Of a stretch of 64,000 nt of DNA, positions 1 through 11,869 are shown piece after piece. Location of the stretch: NCBI GenBank assembly GCA_000827325.1, contig KN832870.1:4650001-4714000 (forward strand), written 5' to 3'. A program made the translations under genes and the position numbers. The stretch comes from Oidiodendron maius Zn. Lineage: Eukaryota; Ascomycota; Leotiomycetes; Myxotrichaceae. A model generated the notes under the pieces. That model saw only the letters and a list, made by a program, of their open reading frames with translations, was not told the DNA's origin and made no database searches. Position 1 is the first letter of the stretch, and the number at the start of each line of letters is the position of its first letter.

Positions 1-311
1 ATTTTGCTTCGTATGTGCATGATGAAAGATTTACAGATGGGCAGAGGCTCCAGCATAGACGCAAGGCAGAAAGTGGGTCGGTGACGGAGGAAATAACTTC
101 ACATTAACTCCGGACAGTATGGCTAACTCTGTAATTACAAGGTCGATATTAATTTTTGAGCGCAATCGTCAAACTGCGGCATCAGGCATCGCAGAAATGC
201 CTCTCTTTCTGTACAAAAATGCAGGTATTACTCTGCGGACTACTTTCTTAACGCCGGTCCCGATCCCATGCGTGTGAATGAAAGGGCGGAATAATTCAAT
301 CTTCATGCGCT

Positions 312-2143
312 TCATGCTCGCTTCGTGAAGGTCAGTGGGCAGTCATCCTATGGGCACGTTAGATGAGGCCCGTGTGACAACCGTGTCAGTCCGATCTAGG
401 AGGGCCTGCTTACCATGGGGAAAATCGTCGCGAACACCTTGATCTCCTCCGATCGCGGGGTCGGGTGGTGGACCCATTCTAGTTGCATGGCAGCTTTTCC
501 AATCATGAGGGCCAAGTTCAATTGCGCGTAGGTCTGGCCCAGACAGTAGTGCGCGCCCGTGCCGAAAACGAGGAAGTTCTTCGCGCCCTTCACCTCAGCA
601 TCGCCGCTATAGTATCGTTCTGGATCATAGACGTCGGGGTTGGGGTAGACTTCGGGATCACGGAGCGAGGGGTACACAGATGGGATGACCATCGCGCCTG
701 AAGTGGTCAGTATAACGCTGAAAACGCATTCCTTTCTTTACAACGTACCTTTGGGGACAGTGTATGTGTCTGTGATGGGGAAGGACTTCTTGGCGAGGTA
801 AGGCACCATGATAACTGGAGGGCGGTATCTCAACAGCTCCCTAACAGCAGCGCGGGTGTAGGTCATATTATCGAGCATATCCATAGTCACGGGCTTGTCT
901 CTGTCGCCATCACGGAGTCTCAGATTCTCCTCCCGGATGCGGTCGAGGACGTCAGGGCGCTGGGCCATGATCTGGAACAACCAAGTCGCGGCGCTGCTGG
1001 TGGCATCCTGCGAGGCGAAGAGGAACGTGAAAATGGTCTGGGCGACCTCGTAGTCGGTGAACTCGCGGAGCATAGGGTTGGGCTTCTCGATACCTTCTAG
1101 CGACTCGCCATTCTCCTGGCGGCGACGATAGTCGGCGGAATCGAGCTGATGCTTGACCCAACCGTCCATGATACAGGTGATTTCGCCTCCGGCAGCCATG
1201 CGGACTTTACTCTTGGTGGCACACTTGGTGAACTCAGACAGCACCATATCGGCAGCGCGCTTTCCATACCAGGTCCGCGTGTAGGGGATGATGATGGGAA
1301 AGTTGACAAGTTCCAGGGCAGCGGTGATCAGGTAGTAGTCGTCGGCAATCTTCTTGATGGCCTCGTCAGAGATGTAGTGGCCAACAAATGTCCGGCAAGA
1401 GACGGCGCACATGAGTTCGCGGAATTCCGGCATGAACGGGACTGGCTTTCCTCCTGCTTCTTCAGTGATCTTAGCAAACTTCTCGAGGTAGGCATTGTGA
1501 ACTTCTTCCTGGTGAGGGAGGTAGCACTCCAGCGCTTGGCGAGTGAACAGGCGGTTCAGGCCCTTCCGGAAATCAACATGCGCTTTGCCATCCAGGAAGA
1601 CCCAATTGTCGGCTCCCAGTAGCTTGGGGGCAACGTCGACGACACAGGGCTTGACGTGAGCAGGGGAGTTGAAGATCTTTCGGGACATATCACGAGTAGA
1701 GGCAATAACCACGAACCTGCTCGAATGATTAAGACAAATTTTATCGCAAGGAATATACGTAGGAGTCTTACTTGTGGAACACAGACACGCAGCTGAGCGG
1801 TCCACTTGCCCACTTCTCCATGTACTCTGACCACTTTGGTTCCATCGACGAGAGAAAGGGGCCGATGAATGGCGCCTTCCATGCTGGGCCAGCAATTGAA
1901 CCTTTACGCCAAATATAGCCAACTGAGTAAAACGGTCAGCATCGTTCTCATGCCCATGCATATCCATCTCCCTAACTCACATTGATCATACGCAACCGCG
2001 ACGAGCAAGAGCGTGATAGCTATCGTCCACCCACTAAGCTCAGAGAGCTGGGTCAAGAGGCTGTCGATCTGAGGGTGGCCCACGAATTGTGCATATTTTG
2101 CATCTGCTAGCGGCGATGCGAAGCTGGCGTTATGTACAGCCAT
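312..2143 (-). CDS. ERG5: Sterol C-22 desaturase, cytochrome P450 CYP61 (ERG5)
   Basis: Late ergosterol pathway P450 of the endoplasmic reticulum that introduces the C-22(23) double bond into the sterol side chain. Five exons (2143-1981, 1922-1772, 1716-749, 697-414, 347-312) join in phase to give 533 aa, the usual CYP61 length. An N-terminal hydrophobic anchor (about residues 38-52) is followed by the family segment YIWRKGSIAGP. The I-helix oxygen-binding motif reads ASQDATSSA, the ExxR motif is ELLRYRPP, the PERF-type motif is DPERYY, and the haem loop is FGTGAHYCLGQ with the cysteine ligand. The last exon codes only 12 residues, ending DDCPLTFTKRA, and would be missed by a simple ORF search. 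No internal damage is seen. Confidence 0.95.
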
Positions 2144-3068
2144 AACTGCGTTCCTGTGGGTTCCCCGTTCGCCTCAGACAGCAGAGCAAACAAATGGATA
2201 TTGTTTACCCTAGGAAGATAAGGAAAGGGTTAAAACGACAGACGCAGTCAATGACAGAGAGAAGTCAATGACGGGGTCAACGAGAGGCGGAGAAAGAAGT
2301 GGAGAGGGAAAAGGAAGGTGAGGAGATCGGGAGAAGGAAGTTCGTCAAGGGGTGAAGGAGAATTGGCGGTGGAGTTGAAGGCGGATGGGGGTAAATTCTT
2401 TTGGGCGGAGATTAGATTCAAGGTACGGGTACTTAGAGATACTTTCTCAGGCGCATATTTAGTACGGGTAACCGAAGTATTATTAAAGTACTGATCCCTA
2501 GACGAATCGCGGACTCGCCTATTTACTCTAGAACCTCTAATCGTACGATTTATTATTAGTGCCTTGGCGCCTGAGGACTGAAATTCCTGACAGACCTGAC
2601 TGTTTTTGGGACAAGAACGTTAGAAACAGCTATGCCGGGTTTTAACCCCACAGTGCTACTAAATTTCGTTTGCTTCCTTTATACTGCTGGTTAGTGTACC
2701 GGTTTACGCTGCCCGGTGAGTTTTGCAGAAGGCAGACACTCTGGTAGCATCGTCTTCCTCTCAAGACCGAAAAGGACGTCTCTGACGCTTTGCTCATCTT
2801 GGTGCTGAGACAGAGGCGGTCCATATTTTGTGTACTCGAGGCATGTTGGCTGATTAAACGCCCAGGAATGAAAGTAATTATATTATATCTCCACCGGCCC
2901 ATATCATATCATGGGAGTAGGAAAGGCAATCTCTTTCCCGCGCCCTTTCCAGCCATATTAAATTTCTTAATTAAACAACGTATGATATCACGCCCGCAGC
3001 ATTGTTGATATCCGTATAATATCCATATACCCCATGATATCACTAGCATTAAAAAGGCACCTGCCTTT
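2144..3068. other. Intergenic: ERG5 upstream region and 3' flank of the DhaL-type gene
   Basis: No gene is supported here. Positions 2215-2400 are purine-rich on the plus strand (pyrimidine-rich on the ERG5 sense strand), as expected of a fungal 5' leader. The 9-mer GTACGGGTA occurs twice (2423-2431 and 2462-2470). Short open frames in the stretch are AT-rich and resemble nothing I know. Confidence 0.6.
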
Positions 3069-4702
3069 TTAATCCAGGACTCCAACCATCCCCTCCAGTA
3101 ACTTCAACAGCCCGTACGCTCCCGGATCAGGAACGCCTCTAGTGGCGGCCTCATCTAGGTAACTTGAGCGCCCCATCTTTGCCTCGAGTTTCTTGGTACT
3201 CTCCACTCCCTTTACAGCCTCATCTAGTGCTTTCTTTGCGTTCCCCGTCCTAAGTAAAGTCTCCGTAAACGGGATCAAGCAGTCTAGAACGGTGCGGTCT
3301 CCAAGTCTGGCTCGCGTGTATTTGAGTAAGTGGTCTAAAGCACCCTTCAACGCTTCTGGGAAGCTCGAAGCAGTGGACATGTTCTGGGCTAGAGAGGATA
3401 GGAAGATGCAGTAAAGGGCTCCGGATGTGCCTCCCATGTTCACCTCAAGATCGTCAACTAGCTCGCTTAGGGCTGATGGTAATTTGGAGAGATCAGCATC
3501 GCTGATGAAGTGGAGGACTTGTTTCGCCCCGTCCCGCAAGGTATACCCGCAGTCGCCATCTCCTACAATGGTATCGTACTCGGTGATAGCGGGTTCGTCT
3601 TTGATGACGCTATCGCAGCCGGCATTGATCATCTTCCGGACCAGGGCATCTGAGACCAGGAATTTGGAGCTGCTCGGTCCTGCATGGGAATGTAAATGTA
3701 CAGCTGCGATACTGTTTGCAAGTGTGTTTGATGGGCGCGCCTGAGGACTTAAAAAACTCGTGGGAATTGCGCAGAGTGATATGCCCCACCCCCTGGTTAG
3801 AGACTTGCTGCTGCGTATAGTTGATTGAGTGATGTGTGAAGGTAGATTTTTATTTGCTAAACGGTATTAGTTTAGGTCTAAATAATAAAACCGGTACTTA
3901 CAGAGACAGACAGAAATCTCATGCGCGAGAATATTGTTCTCGAGCTTGGAAAAACCGTTGAGGTCTGAAAAGTGGACGGAGTACACCGCATATTCTCCTG
4001 ATAATTGCTTCGAACCTAACAGATGCTCGAGATCTCTGTTAATGGCCGCTTTAGCGGAAGTAAACTTAGCGACCCCAACGGCATGAGCTACTGAAGGTCT
4101 ATCTCCATCTTTGGTTTCTTGAAAAGTGGAAGTCGTTTCTACCGCAGCTTTGACGAACTGCTCGAGCATGGCTTTGGTCTTCGCTAATGATGCTCTGAGA
4201 AGTTAGATGTTACTACTAGACACAACACTAGGACTTACTTTGTTTCCCTATTGGATGACAGCAACAGTGACAAAACGTGATCCAACTTTAGTTCTCCGGG
4301 TAATGTGACTTCCAGAGTTTGCTCAGAGACATGTCGTAGATTCTGCTTTGCACCTGTTCTCACAACGATAACCCCGCACTCGGTATTAAAGCCACTTTCG
4401 TGGAGCAGTTCCACAATCTCTCCTGATCTGACAGCTAACTCTTGATCCTGGGCAACTGTGAAGGCTGCGAAGGAATGGCTGAGGACTCGATTTGAGAGAT
4501 GCCCCTGTCTTCCAACCACGGCAATCGCTACATCATTGCTATTAATGAGAGCAGTGTCTATGACCACGGGCTCGCCACTAGATAGCTCGACGACTGTGAC
4601 TGATGGCCGGATAAGATCAAATAACCTGCTCCACCGCTTCGGATCTTCGAGGTGCAGCGCAGATGCGGAGTAAGGCAGCGTTTGCTCGACGACGAGAGCC
4701 AT
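3069..4702 (-). CDS. Dihydroxyacetone-kinase family protein: degenerate DhaK half fused to an intact DhaL half
   Basis: Three exons (4702-4239, 4194-3902, 3856-3069) join in phase to 514 aa. The C-terminal ~215 residues are a good DhaL (ATP-binding) domain: the three metal-binding aspartates lie in EYDTIVGDGDCG, followed by MGGTSGALY and, near the end, GRSSYLDEA with PDPGAYG. The N-terminal ~290 residues keep the outline of DhaK (NDVAIAVVGRQGHLSNRVLSH corresponds to the GDDVA..GRRGL.G.VL region, and FSDLNGFSKLENNILAHEI to the VNNxGGxSxLE segment). The substrate-loop GGGSGHEP, the NYTGD aspartate and the HGEPG histidine are all absent. All introns are GT-AG and the frame is open, so this is not an obvious pseudogene. 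An ATG at 5032 could begin an upstream exon, but I found no splice in phase, so 4702 is preferred. It diverges from the DhaK-only gene at 5164. Confidence 0.82.
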
Positions 4703-5163
4703 GACAGCCGCGAATGCAGAGAATCTAGATATCACGACGACGGTAGAAATGAAATTGAGAGGGGATATATTGGTTCCAGAACGAGCGGAGGGAAATAGGC
4801 TAAGGTGATCAGGATGTCCTGGTAGGGCGAGATATAAACCCGGATGGCCCAAATAGGCAAGCCGTCGAGTAATTGCGGGGTGAGGAGAAGTGGGAGTGGT
4901 CTTACCAGCGGTCCAGGCTTCAGAAGCTGATAACTTCTCCTCCTTTGCTGTCGTGTAACTGATGTCAATCTTGCTGTACTTCTCTCCTCTGCGATCCTTA
5001 TTTCGTGTCACTTGTGCTATTACTGGCCTCATACGCGCTGAGCTTGACGTCCACCCCGCAATTCACCAAGCTTTATCTACACAACTTGCCCAACTACCTA
5101 ATGCACAGTACCTGCGTGCCTAACTACTAATACATAATTTCCCAATCCTGCTGGCTCTTCAAC
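4703..5163. promoter_or_regulatory. Shared divergent promoter of the DhaL-type and DhaK-type genes
   Basis: These 461 bases separate the two start codons. The arrangement implies that both genes share regulatory DNA. I recognise no specific operator. The sequence just before the plus-strand ATG is CT-rich, typical of a fungal leader. Confidence 0.5.
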
Positions 5164-6369
5164 ATGACGACAGAGACGCATACGCATGCCAGAGAAACCT
5201 TTCACTTTATCAACGAGCCTACAGATGCTATTAATGAGGCTGCGATTGGCCTGACAGAGCATCATCCTGGCCTGTCATATACTCCTGCGCATAAGATAGT
5301 ATATCGCTCCGACCTCGACACATTCCGAAGGGACCATGTCACTACTATCGGATTTGGCGGCGGGGGACAGTGAGTTTCTTGACAATAATCTCCCCCTCCA
5401 CGCTAGAGCTAATACCAAGCAGCGAGCCCATGTTCTCGGGCTTCGTAGGCCCATCTTACCTCTCGTGCTGCGTTTCCGGTAACATATTCGCGTCTCCGAC
5501 GGCAACGCAGATCCTTGAAGGCATAAAGCTGTGCCAATCGCTCGATTCTAGTTCTAAAGGCACGCTGGTCGTCTGTGGGAATTATACCGGGGACATCCTC
5601 AATGCGGGATTGGCCATCACGCGGGCAACGGCGATGGGGTATAAAGTCAGGTTCCTTCCTGTAGGTGACGACGTTGCGGTAGGGAGAAAGAAGGGCGGAA
5701 AGGTAGGGAGGAGAGGATTGAGCGGACACGTACTCGCTTTGAAGATTGCGTGTGCCTTAGCGGAGCAGGGAGACAGTCTGGAGAGGGTGGGCGACGTGAT
5801 GGAGTATATTGGCGCAAACTCTGGGACTATTGCAGTGGCTTTTGACCGGTGTGTGCACCTTCATATATCTATGTGACAGAGCTGACAGCGTAAGTGTTGC
5901 ATTGCCCAACGGCATCATTACAGAAATCCAGACACTACCCCCTGCAACTATCGAGCTTGGACTTGGCTGCCATGGCGAGCCTGGCCTGCGCCAGATGTCT
6001 CCAGTCCCAAGCCCAGAAGCTCTCACCAAGGATATGATTAAGCTCCTGATAGACACGTCTGATACCAATCGCGGGTTTATTCCATTCTCGTCGACGCGCA
6101 AGAACGAGGTTATCCTCTTGGTCAATAGCTCCGGAAGCACGTCAGATGAGGTCCTGGCTCGGTTCGCAGAATTAGCGATCGCCGAACTGAAGAGAGAGGG
6201 GATTGCCGTCAGGAGACTGACGTTGGGTCCGATAGTCACCAGCTTGAAGCAGAGTGGGTTTGGGTTTACAATTTGGAGGTTGCCGGATACGGAGGAAGGA
6301 GTGCTTGACAGAGACGAGGCATTACGATGTTGGGATAAGAAGGTCGGTGTGGTTGCTTGGAGGCAGTGA
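5164..6369 (+). CDS. DhaK-only dihydroxyacetone-kinase subunit (ketose-binding half)
   Basis: Three exons (5164-5369, 5423-5848, 5889-6369) give 370 aa, the length of a lone DhaK domain. Ordinary eukaryotic DHA kinases have DhaK plus DhaL in one chain of about 580 aa. The substrate-site elements are present: GFGGGGQHEPMFSGFVG (family GGGSGHEPAHAGFVG, with S-G changed to G-Q), NYTGDILNAG with the catalytic aspartate, GDDVAVGR..GRRGLSG, and LGLGCHGEPG with the histidine that binds the keto group covalently. The second subdomain motif is altered to LLVNSSGST from VNNLGGLS. No DhaL domain follows; the stop is clean and about 520 bases of non-coding DNA come next. This subunit cannot bind ATP by itself, so a DhaL partner is needed, and the divergent neighbour encodes one. 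The substrate may be dihydroxyacetone, glyceraldehyde or a tetrulose; the sequence does not decide. Confidence 0.88.
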
Positions 6370-6890
6370 GATGTACTATGCATGATTATTCAGTGAAATA
6401 TCACCTGTACAAGAAATATACTAATAATGAGCCGATTCTAACAAAAGAGAGAGAACTCTCAGGCAATGATCTCTATAATTTCGGAGTCCAGAGATAACCA
6501 TCCCATGAGATGCTCAAGTGTAAGCCGTCGCCTTTATATGCTGCCATATTGAAGACAAGCAGGCAAAGGGAGTTAAGCATATCCTGCACAGGACGGTGAA
6601 GTCGGCTCTTCTGACTCGCGAATATGCGCGTTTCATATAGCTAGGGGAATCTCACGAATCGACTTGCATACACCCAAAGTCAACGCCTAAAGGGAAATAG
6701 CTCATAGTGAAGGCGAAAATAAGTCAGCTTGCAAGCTGTTGCCCGGGATCAAAATAAATCATCCGTCCTCGTTGATGAAAATGAATCGTTTGTCTCCTAT
6801 GATCCAATCAGTTAGGGTAACGAAGCCTCAAGCGGTCCCATCACGGCTTTTGCGGTAGCTAGCCTGCAAAAGCGTCAATCAGCGACTGGT
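6370..6890. other. Intergenic, convergent 3' ends
   Basis: This stretch lies between the DhaK-type gene (+) and the BAR gene (-). I see only probable 3' untranslated sequence. No RNA gene, repeat or coding exon is supported. Confidence 0.6.
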
Positions 6891-8177
6891 TTAGGCAGTG
6901 AATTCCGCAGAGCGCTGTACCTCTTGCTCAACTTGTAATCCGTCGACGACGGGGGCGAGCTCGCTAAGGATCTCGTATGCCTTCTTGTGGTATTCCAGCT
7001 GAGCTGCGATCAAGTCGGCCAGGTTCCGAAGGGGCTCGGGGGTATCAAGGACCTGCTATTGTTAACACTTAGAGCATATTGTCAAGATTGTGAATGCATA
7101 CATTCTTCATCACACCAACAGCCTCCTCCGTCTGACCGACAAACTCGTCTTCAGCCTGCTCGATCTCAACTCTAGACGACTCATCTGCCTCGTCATTACG
7201 GCCTTCTACTCCTCGAGAGTTTGTTTGACCTGGAAGGTGCCAGCCAGAGTTTTTAGACTTCGCTTTGGCAGCATCGAGCAACAGTCTCGAGTTCTCAACA
7301 CCTTTTCGAGCCCGAGTTGCAAACATCAAGTTGGTATTCAAGGTGGTGCTCCAACCCGCAAGGAAACGGCTCTGGATCTGGGCATCTTGCGCGAGCCTAG
7401 CCTCGCCAACTCGCTCACTGGCTAAGGCATACTTCTCTAGTGCTGCTGCTAGAGGATCTTCGCCTGCTCCGGTATACTGTTGCTGGAGAAGCTGGCTGCT
7501 TGCCAAACTAGCACGGGCAATGGCGTGACTGAAGGTCTTTGGCTGTGGTTTCGCAGAGGGAGGAGCAGTAAGAGCCGCCTGTGCTTCGGCTGGAGAAGTC
7601 GCGGTTGTGAGAAGGTGTACCTTCTCGCTCACAGTACGGCCAAGGTCGTTGAAGGACTGATGTTGTATTAGACGCAATTTAAAGTCACATTCAGCAGTTC
7701 ATCTTACCTCCTTAATGTTATTTGGGTAGTCGTAGGCTTCATGCGAGTATTGAGAACTAGGCGTCATCGAATCAGCTTATATGTCTTGGTAGCTGGCCGT
7801 ACGATTTCACTTGTACTCACGTAACCTGTAGCATTTTCTGGTGGATCTGCTTCAGGGCATCGATCCTCTTTTCCAGCTCGATGTAGTCAGGGGGAAGCTG
7901 AGTCTAAGGATGGTAATTCAAAGGTAAGCATCTTCGCAAGTAAGAGTGCATGTTGTCTGACCTTGTCATCAACTTGTCCCAATTGCTCCTTCACATATTG
8001 CTGAGTGCGCGCAGCAAACGGCGAGAAGGAAGCCCTAAGCAACGAAATTAGCACTGAATCGCAAGTCAGGCTGCCGACATTTGGAATACGGCTCAGCTGA
8101 AGCGTGCATTCCTGTCGCCCAGGTATGAGAATGGTAACATACGTGAAGTTCTTGCCGAAAGCTGAAACCTTATCCAT
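6891..8177 (-). CDS. BAR-domain protein of the Gvp36 type
   Basis: About 315 aa from at least six exons. It starts MDKVSAFGKNFT (8177-8143), continues with ASFSPFAARTQQYVKEQLG, TQLPPDYIELEKRIDALKQ and SQYSHEAYDYPNN, then the long exon from about 7660 to 7085, and ends QEVQRSAEFTA before a TAA at 6891-6893. The chain is almost entirely amphipathic helix rich in K, E, Q and A, as in fungal BAR_2 proteins. The family shapes Golgi and vacuolar membranes and affects endocytosis in yeast. All splices seen are GT-AG. The family call is firm; equivalence to yeast GVP36 is inferred from general similarity. Confidence 0.8.
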
Positions 8178-9664
8178 GGCTATGAGCGTTCTGTAGGGTA
8201 TATTGATGGATGAGGCCTACAAGTTGTGGTTGTTGACGTCTGGTCCACTTGGATGCACGATACAGCCAGAATGCAACAGACACTCGCTTGTGATTTTGCC
8301 GGTGCTTTCTTAATAATACATTATATAATCAGATATTTAACGTCCTCGTGCCTCCTCCACTCCACTAGTTAAGTTGGATGCACCAGGTGCTTGATCCAGA
8401 TGTCAAATGAGCAACCTGTCTTGAGGTAAGTTCATATATAACGAAGTTTTGGTAGCCTGCTACATGCTTGTTGTATGTATAGGTATCTCACTACCTCGGC
8501 CCAGCATTAATCGGGCGGAACACAAAGTCTTTTCTTTAATCCTGTGAATTTCCTTTCTGCATCTCCAGGCTGACTTGCGGTACTGGGGCCATCTGTGGCA
8601 GTTCGCTGAGTAAAGCACGTGCTGTGCTATTTTTCAATTTTCAGGAACTTCTCTCTACCGTATATAGAGACGCTTTTAATAGAGGTATTCCCCTCCATGT
8701 CTTAAGGTTTTTAATAAACTTAAATGTCTGGCGCGTGGACAAATTTGGGAACTGAAGTATTGGATCGAGCAGTACATTCAGAAAGCATATGAGCCAAATA
8801 ATGTGGACTCACAGCTTGGTGGGCTTAAATTGTCGGTTTGGACAGCTCTACCACCAATATGAGAGAAAAGGAAAATCTCGCCAACTACTTGATAACTATA
8901 GAAATGATCAATGGACTACCATGAACATTGTCCCCACTGCAGGTCAGAAACGATCTATCTGCGTAGCGAAAAGGAATACTATGTCCAATTCGGCCAGTCT
9001 ATGCCTGTAAGGTAAATATAAAGCATAGTGATGATGCCTATAGGTATGGGAGCTGTGAATTGGGAGCTTTCCATCATTACTCACCTTTAACACATCCCAA
9101 AAGCATGTCAGACGAGTCAGATGTAACTACGAGATAGAGAAGCCAAAATATCATCTTTCAGATATACGATGATTCCGCAGCATTATGTCAATCGCACAGG
9201 TTATATCTTAGTAGCTGGGATGCAGGATGCTGTGAGCATGAATATGTGGTACTCAATTTCGGAGATCCCTAATCTGCCACAACCGCATATGAAAGTCTGT
9301 ATTCAGCGATAGTATTATGAGAAGGATATTAACAATTATCATGTTGTCATGTCGGCTGATTGTAAGCCTTTTACCTCGAGCCAGAAGTCGTTTTACAAAG
9401 AAGAAATCCTGTGCTCCTTCTTGATACTCAGCTCGAACGCAGCTTTATCATATATCAGGTAGCCACATCTCCGGGAATGAGTAGGAATATGTGGAATATC
9501 TCTCTCTATTAAGGCCGCTTCATCTACTTTACGATTTTAGAATATTCCAAACTTAAGCCGGCATGAAGCATAGTAAACACGTATAGTGTCTTCTAGTCGG
9601 GCCTTTATACTGGTGTAAAAAAAAATTTCTCCGACGCTACATTTCGCCCGGCCGAAATTTAGAA
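8178..9664. other. Intergenic, 1.5 kb, no gene recognised
   Basis: AT-rich with scattered stops in all frames. The longest open frame (8789-9010, +) has no recognisable motif. A CACGTG hexamer lies near 8617. The stretch holds the BAR gene promoter and the 3' flank of ARG2; nothing else is supported. Confidence 0.55.
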
Positions 9665-11869
9665 CTATCCGCCTTTATTGTCATTCCATGAGGGAACCAC
9701 GCCTCTACACACCCCTTCATAATCCCGAAAAGTCTGCTGATCCATGCTCAGATCTGGTGTTGTCCAGAACATTGTCCAGTCTGTGCCAGGCAACTTCCAA
9801 GTCCCCCTTGACCTCTCAAAATACCATTTGTTCACAGGATTTAGGCGCCTGGAACGCCAGCAGACACCGGACGGAAAGCAGTCTCGTACCATAGCGTTGA
9901 AGACGACATCCGCAACTGACCCTCCTTGAGAGCGTTTCAGGACAGCAAATTTATCGAGATATGGTACCATCCTAGCTCTAGATTCGGCTGAGCCATCGTC
10001 AAGTACTCCAGGTGGGGTCTCCCATGTCAACAATGCTCCACCCTCGTACTCTCCCGCAATAATAACACCTGCAATACGTCCATCGACTCGGTTCAGGTAG
10101 TTTTGAACGTCCAACTTACGGTTGAACGAATCTTCAATTAGATGCACTAGGCGGGGAAGGTCGATGTACGAGTCAGTTAACTGTAATCGCGGCTTTCCTG
10201 GTATTGGTGGCCCCCAAGGCGTAATCTTCGGATCTGGAAAGATGCTCACAGATATGCCATGCTTCACGAAAGTAGTTGGAGACACATAAGCCGATGGAGG
10301 TGCAGGTTCGTAACTCATGAACGATGAGGAATGGCCTAGTCTGCTGACAGGTAGAGAGGATGAAAAAACAGGTTTATCAGTGAGTAGATTATGTATCAGA
10401 GGATTCTTTTGTCTCCGGGTGCCAACTCCGGTAGCCTGAAACGGGGTATCTTGTTCCCGGCCTGAGTTTGCGGCCTCGTTCGGCGTGGTTAATAAGGCCG
10501 ACGAGCTAGGAGGGAGCATTGAGAGAATAGACCGAGTTAGCTGTAAGTTTTTTATATGCTGTAGCTTGCGAATATGAAAATCGTCTGTCAATTTATCGGA
10601 ACTTATGGCCTTGGCTGCAAGAATGTCCTGCTTCGCTGTATGATATTCCTGCTCCATGTTCAAGAATACATGATAGCCATTGGGTCGGTTTGATGCCGGA
10701 ATTCCGCCGAGAGGATCTAGGACAATAAGTCTGTCTAAGGATATCTCTTTTTGAAGTTCTCTTAAGCGGTCTCCAATGCCTTCTGTGTCATGTTCCGAAA
10801 GGGGAACAGATTGGAAGCCTGCCAACTCTCTGGCAAGAGCTAATACGATATCGTCGGCCGGGATAGAGTATGAGACTTGAGATCGGTCCGTGTAGCCTAT
10901 AGGCGGGATCACTAGAACAGTACCTCTCCTCAGTGGAGTCATCAGGAGCTTTCCCAGGGTCACGTGAACTTTTGATTTCATATAAATTGAAGGGGAGTCT
11001 TCCGTCGTCGCCTCAGATATTCCAATAACGTTGTTCACTACTCTTGCCCTCGGTTCTCTACTTGCGTCAATAGCAGCAGCAACACGATCCGTCTGTTCAA
11101 GAGCAAGTCTCCGGGAAATGGAATTAGCAGTGGTCCCTCCACTATTGTTGCAGTCAACAACAACAATACTTGTTAGGCCTAATCTCCCAAGCTGTGAAAG
11201 AGTCCTCCCGATTCCATAGAGAGTTTCGTCACTCAGGGTCTGGGGAGCCCTAATCTTCACAAGAGCGACATGCAATTGGGGTCCCGTGACTAGAGATGTT
11301 TGTTTTTGGGGGGGTTGAACAAATTTCGGGCTCTCTGCAACAGCTCTAGCATTGCCATAGAATGAACCCAGATTGACCCCATTTCTATATAATATCGGAT
11401 TGCTGCTGTCAGCAGGCAATGTCGGCTTCTTCTTTTCAGGCTCCTTGGCAAGGGTGAATCGTGAAAGGTATGATCGTGCGTCTCGCTTTGTTGCAGATGA
11501 GCCAAGGACGGACATAAAAAAGTCCTGAGTAAAGATTAAAATCAACGGCACTAGTTAATCACAAGAAGGATATACCCGGTCTAAGGTTTTAGCCTTCTTC
11601 TTGGCGTTCTGCTTGCTGGACAAATTCTTCACATGCTCTCTGGCCAGTTCTTCTTTCAATTGACTTGACGATGGTCCAGCTGTGGCAAAGTGGCAAGTGT
11701 TGTTGCTATGAATCGCCACGCTTGTCCTCTTGTATCTTGTCCACGGTAATGTCTGCCAGCCCTGGGTGCAGGTGAGTCAGTAGTATTCATCTCGATATAA
11801 GAATTCCCAGCTCACATTGCGACCAACCGCATCTGGGCATTTCTTTAGCGTGGGGTGAGGCAAGCCCAT
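9665..11869 (-). CDS. ARG2: Mitochondrial N-acetylglutamate synthase (amino-acid acetyltransferase)
   Basis: First step of arginine (ornithine) synthesis: acetyl-CoA + glutamate to N-acetylglutamate, in the mitochondrial matrix. Exons 11869-11816, 11761-11576 and 11524-9665 join in phase 0 to 699 aa. The N-terminus is basic and hydroxylated, fitting a mitochondrial presequence, followed by the fungal signature [25 protein letters not shown]-like segment. A degenerate amino-acid-kinase-like middle (about residues 130-330) carries [21 protein letters not shown]. The C-terminal GNAT region ends WFERSRG-type [23 protein letters not shown] and [12 protein letters not shown], as in fungal NAGS. It diverges from the dehydrogenase at 12338. 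Confidence 0.93.

Noticed and set aside
4703-5032. Upstream extension of the DhaL-type gene to an ATG at 5032
   Set aside because: The frame is open through this region, but it reads like intron and leader, and no GT-AG pair joins an exon there to the body in phase. It also adds no DhaK motif.
8789-9010. Small open frame in the BAR/ARG2 spacer
   Set aside because: No motif, no leader-like sequence before it and no splice partners.
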